From contig LADO01000029.1 of NCBI GenBank assembly GCA_000961595.1, forward strand, positions 1 through 64,000: DNA of 64,000 nt, in the 5' to 3' direction. Below are positions 1-7,958 of this stretch, one piece after another. The DNA is from Peptococcaceae bacterium BRH_c4b (GTDB lineage Bacteria; Bacillota; Desulfotomaculia; Desulfotomaculales; Desulfocucumaceae). Made by a program: the position numbers and the translations under genes. The notes under the pieces are model-generated. The model searched no databases and was not told where the DNA came from. It saw nothing but the letters and a program-made list of their open reading frames with translations. The stretch's first letter is position 1, and each line of letters opens with the position of its first letter.

Positions 1-250
1 ATTACGATTAGGACATTTGTCCGGCTAAAAATCTCTTAGTATCGCAGTATTCCTTGCTTTTTTGGGCATCCCCACCTTTCACAAGGACAAAAATGGTGTA
101 TTGGGGACTTTCCGGTATAGGCGGGATGGAAGGAGCCCGTAGGGCGACTGGAATCCCGCCTATACCGGCGGCGCGGCCTGGGGGACCGTCCACGCCCCCA
201 CTTGCCCAGGTTCATTTTTTAGGAATACACCCGTGCGGACATTTGTCCGG
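1..250. other. Gene-free left edge with palindromes and a hairpin
   Basis: No convincing gene lies here. The stretch carries two copies of GGACATTTGTCC (11-22 and 237-248), both followed by a C/T-variable GGnTAAAAATC tail, and a perfect 16-bp inverted repeat (112-127 with 153-168, 25-nt loop). The short open frames across it overlap these repeats and show no family signature. The stretch is downstream of the DUF1670 gene pair, so the hairpin could end that transcript, but neither flank has a long T-run. Confidence 0.6.
112..168. repeat. Perfect 16-bp inverted repeat (hairpin)
   Basis: Arm CCGGTATAGGCGGGAT at 112-127 is exactly complementary to 153-168, with a 25-nt loop that contains a smaller CCCGTAGGGC-like pairing. 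It is GC-rich and lies downstream of the leftward DUF1670 operon. It may be a terminator-like structure or a small repeat element; the sequence does not decide which. Confidence 0.7.
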
Positions 251-316
251 TTAAAAATCCTTGTTATTACTGGGTTCTGGGGAGCACCCGGTGCCGGTGT
301 CCGGACATATGTCCGG
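237..316. promoter_or_regulatory. Paired GGACA-N2-TGTCC palindromes at the DUF1670 operon 3' end
   Basis: GGACATTTGTCC at 237-248 and the perfect 16-bp palindrome CCGGACATATGTCCGG at 301-316 flank the stop codon of the downstream DUF1670 gene; the second lies inside its last codons. The same core recurs at 11-22 and, upstream of the operon, at 1994-2005. Repeated dyads of this size suggest binding sites for a dimeric DNA-binding protein. The neighbouring HTH proteins are the obvious candidates, by inference only. Confidence 0.5.
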
Positions 317-1087
317 TGCCTGCCCGGTTTCAAAAAGCTCCGGGTGATGGTGCTTGATTATCTCCAGGTGCTGCTTCACTACTTGTTTACCCCGGCCAGT
401 GAGATGGCTGATTTCGGTTATCTCCATCCCCCGGCGCACAAGAAATCTTATCCGCTCGTAATCTTTAATGTACCTGTCTACGGCTTCCTGACTGTGGTTG
501 ACCTGGCGGGCAATATCCGGCGGGGCAACTTTCTTTTCGTACAGATCAAGAATAATTCGTTTATGGGTGATTCCGGGACCCATGTCCAGTTTGTTGCCTT
601 TGATTGGTATAACTACCTGGTGCTCTTCCTGGTATTCTTTAATCCGCTTGGATATGGACATGGGTGACCTGTTTACCATTAGGGCAAGCTCTTCGATGGT
701 CAACAGGCCCCCCTGCTCGTAGGCGGAGTTGACTAGCCGGACAATTTTCGCTTTATCCCGCTCTGTGCTCGTCAGGTTCTCCAACATCTGGAGGTCTTCT
801 TCACTGATGAGTGGGAGGGAGATGCGGGTATTTTTGTAGTCTTCGACCCGCTGGCCCAGCCTTGGCTTCTTATTGTCGCTGGAGGTGGTGACCCAGGCCA
901 GATTGCCATAGGCTTCTTCGCCGGCTCTGGGGTAGAATTCGTCTCTCAACTGGCAGATATCGTCGGCAATGAGCTCGATCACTTTATGGCTGCCGATAAG
1001 CTTGTATTCCCGCTCAAGCATTTCGATGAGAGCGCTTCGAAAAGTTCGCTTTTTAATGGCACTTTCTTTATGATTACCCATTTTCAT
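251..1087 (-). CDS. DUF1670-type HTH protein, second of a pair
   Basis: 278 aa, resembling the DUF1670 family of unknown function. After an N-terminal alpha-helical region come three helix-turn-helix-like segments (about residues 125-155, 185-212 and 221-243), with the motif DMGPGITHK at 168-176 between the first and second. The upstream gene has the matching motif DIGPSISHK at the same place, so the two are diverged paralogs. The start codon overlaps the stop of the upstream gene in ATGA, indicating translational coupling and probably equal amounts of two partners. The C-terminal tail is short and Cys/Pro-containing and is encoded over one of the local palindromes. Function is unknown: a transcription regulator or the DNA-binding part of a mobile element are both possible. 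Confidence 0.7.
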   Translation of the reverse strand: MKMGNHKESAIKKRTFRSALIEMLEREYKLIGSHKVIELIADDICQLRDEFYPRAGEEAYGNLAWVTTSSDNKKPRLGQRVEDYKNTRISLPLISEEDLQMLENLTSTERDKAKIVRLVNSAYEQGGLLTIEELALMVNRSPMSISKRIKEYQEEHQVVIPIKGNKLDMGPGITHKRIILDLYEKKVAPPDIARQVNHSQEAVDRYIKDYERIRFLVRRGMEITEISHLTGRGKQVVKQHLEIIKHHHPELFETGQAPDICPDTGTGCSPEPSNNKDF

Positions 1088-1905
1088 GAAATCGCCAGGC
1101 CCCCTTTTTGTTCTTCGCCTGCTGTTTCCGGGCCCGCCTTGACGACAAGGTCTTGTATTCTCTCAGCGTATTCTGGGCCATTGTAGCGCAGGTAAAGCCC
1201 TGTGTATTCTCTGGCCAACCGCTCTGAGATGCCAGCGATATGGGCGGTTTCTGTTAAGCTTAGGCCTTTTTGGATGCACAAGATGACCCGGGCAAAGTCC
1301 ATAATGTATCTTTTAATGGAAGCTGTTGAGTGCCGGGTTGTTCGGGCGATCTCGGAGTAGGTCTTGTATTCCAGGTGAAGGCCAACAATCCACGCTTTGT
1401 GGGATATGCTCGGGCCAATGTCGTGGTAAAGGCCACGTGTTTGCACCCGAACACCGCGCTCTTGCAGCTGCCTGATGGTGCGCCTGACGGTTCGTACATC
1501 TACCTGGAGAATATCGGCCAGGTCCTCCTGTGTAAGAACACCGCCCTGGTCAAGTGCTTCCTCTGCCATCCGGCAGATCTGCACTTCACGCAGCCCGGTT
1601 GCGCCATGTTTACGAAAGACCCCTTGGTCTTCGGCGCCTGTGTCAGCGGTTAGCTTTACTGTTACTTTAGGCAGTTCACGGAGCCGGGGGCCGTGCTTTG
1701 CTTTTATGGAAACAACCTGCCGAATTATCTGGCCGGTTTCACGTATGTGGTCAGGGTCAAAGCGATGCAACTCGTAAATTTCTTTAACTGTATGGATGGC
1801 AGCTTCAGCTGTCTTGGGAGAAAACTCAAAGTTATTAACAAATATTTCGAATAACTGGCTGTCTCTTGTTTTTGCCTGTATGCGCTCTTGAACTGCGTTT
1901 TCCAT
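1084..1905 (-). CDS. DUF1670-type HTH protein, first of a pair
   Basis: 273 aa, start ATG at 1905 preceded by a GAGGAGG ribosome site. A helical N-terminal half (about 1-100) is followed by a winged-helix-like segment at 121-152 (GGVLTQEDLADILQVDVRTV), the motif DIGPSISHK at 162-170, and two more HTH-like segments (about 181-205 and 214-236). Three DNA-binding-like modules in one short protein, in tandem with a paralog, is unusual for a one-component regulator. A GGACAAATGTCC dyad lies about 90 bp upstream of the start, consistent with autoregulation (inference). No catalytic motif of a transposase (DDE, tyrosine or serine recombinase) is seen. Confidence 0.7.
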   Translation of the reverse strand: MENAVQERIQAKTRDSQLFEIFVNNFEFSPKTAEAAIHTVKEIYELHRFDPDHIRETGQIIRQVVSIKAKHGPRLRELPKVTVKLTADTGAEDQGVFRKHGATGLREVQICRMAEEALDQGGVLTQEDLADILQVDVRTVRRTIRQLQERGVRVQTRGLYHDIGPSISHKAWIVGLHLEYKTYSEIARTTRHSTASIKRYIMDFARVILCIQKGLSLTETAHIAGISERLAREYTGLYLRYNGPEYAERIQDLVVKAGPETAGEEQKGGLAIS

Positions 1906-1992
1906 GGGTTTGTCCTCCTCTGCTCTGGTTCTCTCCCGCTTGCTAATAATAGCTTACAGAAGATCCGGGGAATTGTCTAACCCCGTTTTGGG

Positions 1993-2006
1993 AGGACAAA
2001 TGTCCT
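1993..2006. promoter_or_regulatory. GGACA-N2-TGTCC dyad upstream of the DUF1670 operon
   Basis: AGGACAAATGTCCT has 6-bp arms around AA. It lies 88-101 bp upstream of the ATG at 1905, in the 119-bp gap to the next gene, and matches the three dyads at the other end of the operon. Candidate operator. Confidence 0.5.
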
Positions 2007-2024
2007 TATTTAAGTATATAAAAG

Positions 2025-3065
2025 TTAGCGGTTCGGGTGAGTCCAGGGCTGAGCTATATATGGCGGAATACTTGTACCCCAGTCCACTCTACCCTTGGGT
2101 ATTCTCCCTGTTTTGGTAGTATATGGACGTAAATCGCGCTCTAAAACATGTTCCAGTATCCGTCCTAATTCCAGGACCCTATCAACATCTACGCCGGTGT
2201 CAACACCTATTTCGTCAAACATCACCACTAAGTCCTCAGTTGAGCCGTTACCTGTTATATCACTGGGAGTATAAAGCCAGCCCGTACCGATTCCGGGAAC
2301 GCCGTCTACAATATATGATGGCTGTCCTCCCAGTTGGCCCAGTGAAGCCTCAAATACAGTAACGCCAGCCATTAAAGCAGCAAAGTAATTAGTCAATCCC
2401 ATGCCTCTGGAGTCATGGAAGTGAGCGCGGTGCACATCATCATTGGGAAACTTTTCCCTTAACCTGGTGAAGAATTCATAAACCCTGTCAGGTGCGGCCT
2501 CGCCTGTTGTGTCACAAGGAGAAGCACAACTGCAGCCCATTTCCAATCCTTTTTCTATTAACTCAAAGGTTTTTTCCAGTGGCACGGGTCCCGTTATGGG
2601 ACAGCCAAATACACAGGCAATCGCCATATCAAGTTTTATTCCGACACTATTGCACATTTTTGCCCAGTTAGGTATTTGCTCAAAAAACTTTTCCACTGGC
2701 CTGTTGGCATTACGCATACAGTGGGCATCGGTGGTGGAAATTGTAAATGCCAGTATATCCGGGCCATATCCTGCTTCTTTTGCTGCAACAGCCCGCTCCA
2801 CAGCTTTATCAGTCATACCATAGCATTTGTATTCCACACCAGGATTACGCTTAATTTTCTTTAGAACCTCTTCTGCGTCCCTGGCCTGCGGCAGATACTT
2901 AGGATGGCTGAAATTGGTTACTTCTACTGTTTTATAACCCGCTTCCGAGCAGGCATCAATAAAAAATACTTTGGTGTCAGTAGGAACAAAATGTCTTTCA
3001 TGCTGGAACCCATCCCTTGCCAGCAACTCTGTCATACTAACTTTTTTCGGAAAATCCAATTTCAT
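2025..3065 (-). CDS. HMG-CoA lyase-like DRE-TIM metallolyase, atypical active site
   Basis: 346 aa, start ATG with a GGGGGA ribosome site. The DRE-TIM signature is clear: ARDGFQHE at 16-23 (metal Asp18, catalytic Arg17 and Gln21 by family analogy), the metal-ligand motif HFHD at 215-218, and GNGSTED at 272-278. These match HMG-CoA lyase, which cleaves 3-hydroxy-3-methylglutaryl-CoA to acetyl-CoA and acetoacetate. However, the loop that is normally GLGGCP reads QLGGQP (244-249): the conserved catalytic Cys is Gln248. About 17 extra residues follow before GNGSTED. A different acyl-CoA aldol/retro-aldol (Claisen-type) substrate is therefore likely. It is preceded by a candidate sigma-54 promoter at 3148-3163 and is the last gene of the leftward catabolic array. 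Confidence 0.8.
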   Translation of the reverse strand: MKLDFPKKVSMTELLARDGFQHERHFVPTDTKVFFIDACSEAGYKTVEVTNFSHPKYLPQARDAEEVLKKIKRNPGVEYKCYGMTDKAVERAVAAKEAGYGPDILAFTISTTDAHCMRNANRPVEKFFEQIPNWAKMCNSVGIKLDMAIACVFGCPITGPVPLEKTFELIEKGLEMGCSCASPCDTTGEAAPDRVYEFFTRLREKFPNDDVHRAHFHDSRGMGLTNYFAALMAGVTVFEASLGQLGGQPSYIVDGVPGIGTGWLYTPSDITGNGSTEDLVVMFDEIGVDTGVDVDRVLELGRILEHVLERDLRPYTTKTGRIPKGRVDWGTSIPPYIAQPWTHPNR

Positions 3066-3147
3066 ACTGCTTCCCCCTTTTGTCTTATATAATTGGCACC
3101 AATTAATACTCAGCCCAATTTTTTAAATTTTCTTACTATTTAGTCAT

Positions 3148-3163
3148 AGCACGAATTGTGCCA
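3148..3163 (-). promoter_or_regulatory. Sigma-54 (-24/-12) promoter before the lyase-like gene
   Basis: On the minus strand the sequence is TGGCACAATTCGTGCT, with GG and GC separated by exactly 10 nt and a consensus-like TGGCAC block. It lies 83 nt upstream of the ATG at 3065. The nearby AcoR-like activator (14451-16388) makes a sigma-54 promoter plausible. Confidence 0.6.
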
Positions 3164-3335
3164 ATAAAAAAATCCTCATTTTAACGACTTTTTTTTATGT
3201 GTAACAAAATTAAGAAACATAATTAATTATTTTTTGAATCCTCTGATAATAATGAAGAGACTTTTTCCATTAAGCCCTGCATTTGACCGTTTATCCTCAC
3301 TATGTAGTCATTGGCCTAATGATACGTAATGTTTT
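3164..3335. other. AT-rich spacer upstream of the lyase-like gene
   Basis: The gap between the DUF362 stop and the sigma-54 promoter is A/T-rich with several homopolymer runs. It is the natural place for activator binding, but no clear dyad was found in it. Confidence 0.4.
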
Positions 3336-4514
3336 TTAACAATGTTTCATACTGAAAAGATGCTCTTTAAGTGCATTATAGCAATCTCCGGAAGAAGGCG
3401 GACATCCCTTTATTTTTATTGCTTCCTCGATATGTTTATTTGCGCCAATAGCGCATTTTCCGAAAAGCAAAACCCGCTTTGAACTGGCTGAAGCCTTTAC
3501 TTCCCCGGATACACACATTTCTACATTATCATATGATTGTCCAGGGCACTCTCTAAAAAATGTGTGCAGAGCCAGGACAATACCAAAAGCGCAGCCAGAA
3601 CATAAAGACAGTCCCGGAGCAGGCATTGATACACCTTTAATAGCGTACATATCTAATACTCTTTCAGGCCAGTGGTCTTCCCACTGCGCGTTAATCTTAA
3701 CCTTTTCAAGTTGTTCACCGATTATCCTAACTGATTCCATGCTTAAAGGCTCACCGGTTATGGCGGCATAGTCAGAAAGATGTTTTACATCCTCCGGGTT
3801 TTGTCCTAATATGCTTGCTCCTGCCATATCAACCGCCAACATATTGGTTCCGGCCAGAATAACACCTAATTCCTGCCATTCAGTACTTACAGGTCCCCTA
3901 TCAACAGTATAGATTCCATCAACAATATTCAGCTGAGGCTTAATATAAGATCCCAACAAAGCAATGCTTTTCTCCAGGCCTGCTGAATGAAAACTTTTTT
4001 TGCTTTTAAAGCTTAATACACCCTTCAGATTTTTCATGCTCAGAGTAACTCTGGTTTGGTGATGTGTTTTCAAAACCGGCACATTAATAATAAAATCCGA
4101 CTCCCGAACAATAGATGATACTTCTACTTTATTTTCTCCCAGCTGCACCTCATCAAAGGGATGCTTGTAAAAATCAATTAACTTAACATCATAGCGCCTG
4201 GCAAGCTCTGTTATACCGGCGGCCTCAAAAGCTGTTTCAGTGTTTATGCCTAAATCCGGTAGAAGAACAGAACCCTCCCCTATTGAAATGTCTGTACATC
4301 CAAATTCCCTGACAAATTGAATTATTTCTTCAAGAACTGTAGTAGTCGTTAATACTCCTTTGATGAAATTTCTATATATTTTGCCTCCGACAACAACGTT
4401 GGGTTTGATCAAAACCTTATGGGTGGATTTCAGTTCTTTGGAACCATTACACATTGAAATTGCTTGTGCAACGCTTTTTGCCCCGGGTAAATATTTTACA
4501 ACTGCAACCTCCAT
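3336..4514 (-). CDS. DUF362 family protein
   Basis: 392 aa. The N-terminal two thirds match the DUF362 fold: a KPNVV motif near residue 38, a region FIINVPVLKTHHQTRVTLSMKN (about 138-159, quoted in part) and an Asp-rich segment around NIVDGIYTVDRGPVS. The C-terminal third has several Cys (SLCSGCAF, RECPGQ, EMCVSG, GKCAIG, GCPPSSGDC) but not the usual CxxCxxCxxxC ferredoxin repeats; these could bind a cluster or metal. DUF362 proteins often accompany anaerobic redox enzymes, and this gene lies just downstream of the reductase/dehydratase set. An electron-transfer or assembly role is inference only. Confidence 0.75.
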   Translation of the reverse strand: MEVAVVKYLPGAKSVAQAISMCNGSKELKSTHKVLIKPNVVVGGKIYRNFIKGVLTTTTVLEEIIQFVREFGCTDISIGEGSVLLPDLGINTETAFEAAGITELARRYDVKLIDFYKHPFDEVQLGENKVEVSSIVRESDFIINVPVLKTHHQTRVTLSMKNLKGVLSFKSKKSFHSAGLEKSIALLGSYIKPQLNIVDGIYTVDRGPVSTEWQELGVILAGTNMLAVDMAGASILGQNPEDVKHLSDYAAITGEPLSMESVRIIGEQLEKVKINAQWEDHWPERVLDMYAIKGVSMPAPGLSLCSGCAFGIVLALHTFFRECPGQSYDNVEMCVSGEVKASASSKRVLLFGKCAIGANKHIEEAIKIKGCPPSSGDCYNALKEHLFSMKHC

Positions 4515-5042
4515 TATACCAACCTCCCAACCCCCTGCATATTAGTTTATATCCCATAGAACATTGCTTTTTTGCGTGCTCCTGCCAACTAAACCTTCAC
4601 ACTCGAAAAAATCTAAATGAAACAGAGGAGGGTGGAATGGTTAATTCAAACCGATATATATCCTTTGAAATCTCCTCTACATATCCTATTGTTTTTACCT
4701 TTCTGATTAAAAGGAAACATTAAAGCCAATATAAAACTCTGTATATATTTTAAAAGATACAGTTTTTCAGCCTTGTGATTATTATGTAACTTCACCGAAG
4801 TTCATTGCTTTTGCCAGTGATAAAAGAGAAGTACCAGCAGTAAAACACCGCCTGTTTTGCAGTATTATAACTTACCAGCACGGCCACGTCAAAGTAAAAA
4901 ATATACCACTGACCGTCTAATTTATAAAAATTGTCAGACTTTTCTTGCAATATACTTCTAAAAATATTTTTTATGGAAAGAAAAAATTGCAAAATCCATT
5001 AAGAATTAAAAAAATTCTAATAATTTTATTTACTGAATAATT
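4515..5042. other. 528-nt AT-rich intergenic stretch
   Basis: It separates the activator ATPase genes from the DUF362 gene. A 66-codon open frame on the minus strand (4792-4992) has no family resemblance or good ribosome site. No strong terminator, promoter or repeat was identified. The composition suggests decayed sequence. Confidence 0.5.
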
Positions 5043-5828
5043 TCAAACAAGTATTCCGGATTTCTCTACAGCTATCAATGCAGCGCCTATAGCACCGCTA
5101 ATCAAAGGCTCCTCAGGGACCAGGAGTTCTTTTTTAATAACTCTCTCAATTGTCTTTACCAGACCTATATCTTTAGCTCCTCCCCCTGTTATAGCACAGA
5201 CTTCTTCCATTTTTATTTTCTGTATCATACTATAAATTTTTATCGCCATAGCCTGATGCAATCCTGCTATAATATCTTCCTTTCTGGCCCCTTCAGCAAT
5301 TCTTGAGATTGCTTCCGTTTCAGCAAAAACAGAACAGCCAGTGCTGAATCTAACCGGATTGTTTGATTTTACAGACAGAGCACCCATCTCTTCCAGGTTT
5401 ATTCTTAATACCTTGGCAATAATCTGTAATATACGCCCGCTTCCAGCTGCACACCTATCATTAATCACACAATCAGCAACTTTTCCTTTGTCAGTTACTT
5501 TAATTACTCTTGTAGATTGGTCGCCCACTTCAATTACAATATTGACGGAAGGAAAGAGAAATTTTATCCCCCGGCTCTGGCAGGAAACCTCACTGCTTTC
5601 AACATAAGGGTAGGGAATAAAGGACGCACCCAAACCTGTTGCCCCAATAATTTTTAAATCACTAAAAGTCAAATTTGCTTTTTCCAGCGCATTATTTAAT
5701 ACAGTTATGGCAGCATTTTTAAATTTACCGCTGCTAGGTAGAATACTGTAAGATAAAACTTTTTCACCCTCAATGATCACGGACTTTGACATAAACGAAC
5801 CAATATCCAGACCTGCTTGGTAGAACAT
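5043..5828 (-). CDS. BcrD/BadG/HgdC-type activator ATPase, subunit 2
   Basis: 261 aa of the ASKHA-fold BcrA/BadF/BzdQ/HgdC family, which couples ATP hydrolysis to low-potential electron transfer. It has the N-terminal phosphate loop GLDIGS (residues 6-11), EVGDQSTR at 100-107, cysteines at about 83 (SCQSRG) and 126 (INDRCAAGSGR) expected to hold a 4Fe-4S cluster between two subunits, and a TGGGAKD adenosine motif. EVGDQS replaces the usual DIGGQD, as in the D-type subunit of class I benzoyl-CoA reductases (from memory). It starts 17 nt after the paralogous ATPase gene, with a GAGAGGTG ribosome site. Two unlike ATPases suggest a heterodimeric activator rather than the homodimer of 2-hydroxyacyl-CoA dehydratases. 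Confidence 0.85.
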   Translation of the reverse strand: MFYQAGLDIGSFMSKSVIIEGEKVLSYSILPSSGKFKNAAITVLNNALEKANLTFSDLKIIGATGLGASFIPYPYVESSEVSCQSRGIKFLFPSVNIVIEVGDQSTRVIKVTDKGKVADCVINDRCAAGSGRILQIIAKVLRINLEEMGALSVKSNNPVRFSTGCSVFAETEAISRIAEGARKEDIIAGLHQAMAIKIYSMIQKIKMEEVCAITGGGAKDIGLVKTIERVIKKELLVPEEPLISGAIGAALIAVEKSGILV

Positions 5829-5845
5829 TTTTTAGCACCTCTCTG

Positions 5846-6712
5846 CTATGCTCCGGGATTACTTGTACTGTCTTCTTTAAAGAATGTCACCGCTTCAAGT
5901 TTTCTATTTTTTTTCATTTCAGCTAAATCTTGATCGGACATTTTGCCTGCTTTTTCCTGGGCTAAGACTGCTGCACCCAACGCACCGGTTAGCAAAGGCT
6001 CCTCAGCAACCAGCACAGGATAGCCTATCTTTTCTTCCAGCCATTTCCGCAAACCTTGATTCTTAGCCCCTCCACCGGTAAGGACAACTTCTTTCTCAAT
6101 TTTTATTTTTCCAACCATAGTATAAATTCTGTTGGCAAGAGCTTTATGCAGACCCGCCAGTATATCTTCAATGGCACATCCCTCAGAAAGCCGTAACAAT
6201 ATTTCCTGTTCGGCAAATATTGTACAGGTTTTACTAATCTCCGCCGGCTTCTTTGAGCGGAGGGAAATCTCACCAATATCCTCCAAAGCCAATCCAAGTG
6301 TATCTGCAATTATTTCCAGAAACCTGCCGGTGCCTGCAGCGCACTTGTCATTCATAATAAAGTTTTTCATTTTTCCATTTTCTACCTTTATTCCCTTGCA
6401 ATCCTGCCCACCTACATCAATAATAGTTTTCACGCCAGGAAATATCCAGTTAACTCCGCGCATATGACAGGTAATCTCACTTATCTGGGCATCTGCAAAA
6501 GGAACATTTATTCTGCCGTATCCGGTAGCTATAATATAGTCAACTTCTTCAAAACCCAGGTTAACCTTTTGTAGCGTCTCCAGTACGGCTTCGTGAGCCA
6601 TCCTGCGGTGCTCGGCCCCGGTCGGCCTGATCAATGTTGATATAATTTCTTTTTCATTTCTTACAACTACTTTGGTAATAGTCGAACCAATATCTATACC
6701 TGCAAAAAACAA
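5846..6712 (-). CDS. BcrA/BadF/HgdC-type activator ATPase, subunit 1
   Basis: 288 aa, TTG start with an AAAGGGTG ribosome site. Canonical family motifs are present: GIDIGSTITK (5-14), DVGGQDCK (99-106), cluster cysteines near 82 (ITCHMRG) and 124 (NDKCAAGTGRF), and TGGGAKN. The protein would form the ATP- and 4Fe-4S-binding activator with the product of the next gene, reducing the two-subunit reductase/dehydratase encoded upstream. The C-terminus has about 25 extra charged residues compared with the partner. A 12-bp hairpin in the 5' leader (6751-6780) separates it from the structural-subunit genes. Confidence 0.88.
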   Translation of the reverse strand: MFFAGIDIGSTITKVVVRNEKEIISTLIRPTGAEHRRMAHEAVLETLQKVNLGFEEVDYIIATGYGRINVPFADAQISEITCHMRGVNWIFPGVKTIIDVGGQDCKGIKVENGKMKNFIMNDKCAAGTGRFLEIIADTLGLALEDIGEISLRSKKPAEISKTCTIFAEQEILLRLSEGCAIEDILAGLHKALANRIYTMVGKIKIEKEVVLTGGGAKNQGLRKWLEEKIGYPVLVAEEPLLTGALGAAVLAQEKAGKMSDQDLAEMKKNRKLEAVTFFKEDSTSNPGA

Positions 6713-6750
6713 TATTATACACCCTTTACAAGGTTTATTAGTAGTAAAAT

Positions 6751-6780
6751 GAGTTAAGCATCCTGACAGATGCTTAACTC
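6751..6780 (-). terminator. Intra-operon hairpin between structural and activator genes
   Basis: GAGTTAAGCATC (6751-6762) is exactly complementary to 6769-6780, with a 6-nt loop, followed on the minus strand by ATTTTACTAC. The T-run is weak, so partial termination, attenuation or an mRNA-stability hairpin is more likely than full termination. It would lower activator expression relative to the structural subunits (inference). Confidence 0.6.
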
Positions 6781-6789
6781 ACCAACCAC

Positions 6790-7941
6790 TTAACCTATAT
6801 TTTCGGCGAAAGCTTGAAATCTTGTCCGCAAAGGTTCTAAAGCGGTTGTTGAATAATCCTGCTCAATTACCAGCACAGGAATACCAATATCCTCGAAATA
6901 GTCCCTCACTTCAGGTATTTCGTAGCCGTGGATATCACAATTCCGGATTATATTAAAATATACTCCGTTGACATTCCATTCTTTAGCCATTATCTTCAGG
7001 TATTTAAATCTATTGTCAAGATCTTCGCTGCGCGTGCCTTTAGTATCTCTAAAAGTTCTTGGACATACTATCTTGTCAAGATAGCGGACAGCCAGTCCCT
7101 CAAAAGGATCGCTGGTTTCATCCACGTCAACCCAGAAGCTTCTGGTGCCAATGGCAGTATCGTCAATTACGATGTTCAGCCCGCAATCTTCTATTAACTT
7201 GGTCATGGCAATATTATCAATTAATGACCCCCAGATTAGTATCCTGCCTTTCTTTTGCCCGGGTCCCGCGGACCTATTGCTGACCTCTTCAATAACCTCT
7301 TCCAATAGGCTGTTGCCTTCCTCGGCAGGAATGCACATTATGGAAACCATAACCTGTAGCATTTCGGAACCGGATACTAAGGGAGGATCTTGCCTGTTCA
7401 ACTTATATAAGCTGCGCACTAAAGATCTTTGCTTGTTATAAAGCTTGACAGCTTCTCTGAGAGCTTCCTGGCTAAAATTACAGCCTGATGTTTTTTCCAG
7501 CTCATCTTTTAAGTAGTTAAGCTGTACTTTAAAGAAATCAATGGCTGCAGCATGGTTGGAATGGGGAACATCCAGATAAAACGAGCAGGGGCTTTTAAGA
7601 TACGACCTCCATATATAGCTCACTCTTTCTGCCCCGTCACAAGCATGTGCCCCAATAAAGGCATCCAGGAAATCATACCTGCCTTTCATGGCAACATCCA
7701 GTATACTCCGGTAAAAAGCACACATAACCGTTGGCAGATAAGCATCTGCTTCGGTTATTGGTTCATTCATATCCCCTAAAATCCTAATCGGAACATAACC
7801 CAGTGCAGTCATTATTTCTACGGGAGGATAGCAGCACAAATACCCTGCTATTTTTTTACCTTCCGCTTTTAATTCCCTGGCTCTTTGTTGCGGGTCAAGA
7901 TAAATTTGTGCAGCCCTGGCCAGTCCTTTTAACTCATTCAT
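6790..7941 (-). CDS. BcrC/HgdB-type reductase/dehydratase beta subunit
   Basis: 383 aa counting from the ATG at 7941, chosen because GGAGGG lies just upstream; an in-frame codon at 7965 would overlap the preceding gene. It belongs to the 2-hydroxyacyl-CoA dehydratase / benzoyl-CoA reductase family. Three conserved cysteines, placed as expected for binding a 4Fe-4S cluster, are visible in GYLCCYPP, GAHACDGAERV and NIIRNCDIHG. The length is close to HgdB and BcrC. Only 17 nt separate it from the alpha subunit gene, so the two form a heterodimer-encoding operon. The enzyme would accept one electron at very low potential from the ATPases encoded downstream. Reductive dearomatisation and radical dehydration cannot be told apart from this sequence alone. 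Confidence 0.85.
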   Translation of the reverse strand: MNELKGLARAAQIYLDPQQRARELKAEGKKIAGYLCCYPPVEIMTALGYVPIRILGDMNEPITEADAYLPTVMCAFYRSILDVAMKGRYDFLDAFIGAHACDGAERVSYIWRSYLKSPCSFYLDVPHSNHAAAIDFFKVQLNYLKDELEKTSGCNFSQEALREAVKLYNKQRSLVRSLYKLNRQDPPLVSGSEMLQVMVSIMCIPAEEGNSLLEEVIEEVSNRSAGPGQKKGRILIWGSLIDNIAMTKLIEDCGLNIVIDDTAIGTRSFWVDVDETSDPFEGLAVRYLDKIVCPRTFRDTKGTRSEDLDNRFKYLKIMAKEWNVNGVYFNIIRNCDIHGYEIPEVRDYFEDIGIPVLVIEQDYSTTALEPLRTRFQAFAENIG

Positions 7942-7958
7942 GCATATCCCTCCAGTTC

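Noticed and set aside
4792-4992. 66-codon minus-strand frame
   Set aside because: AT-rich, aromatic-rich composition, no ribosome site and no family resemblance.
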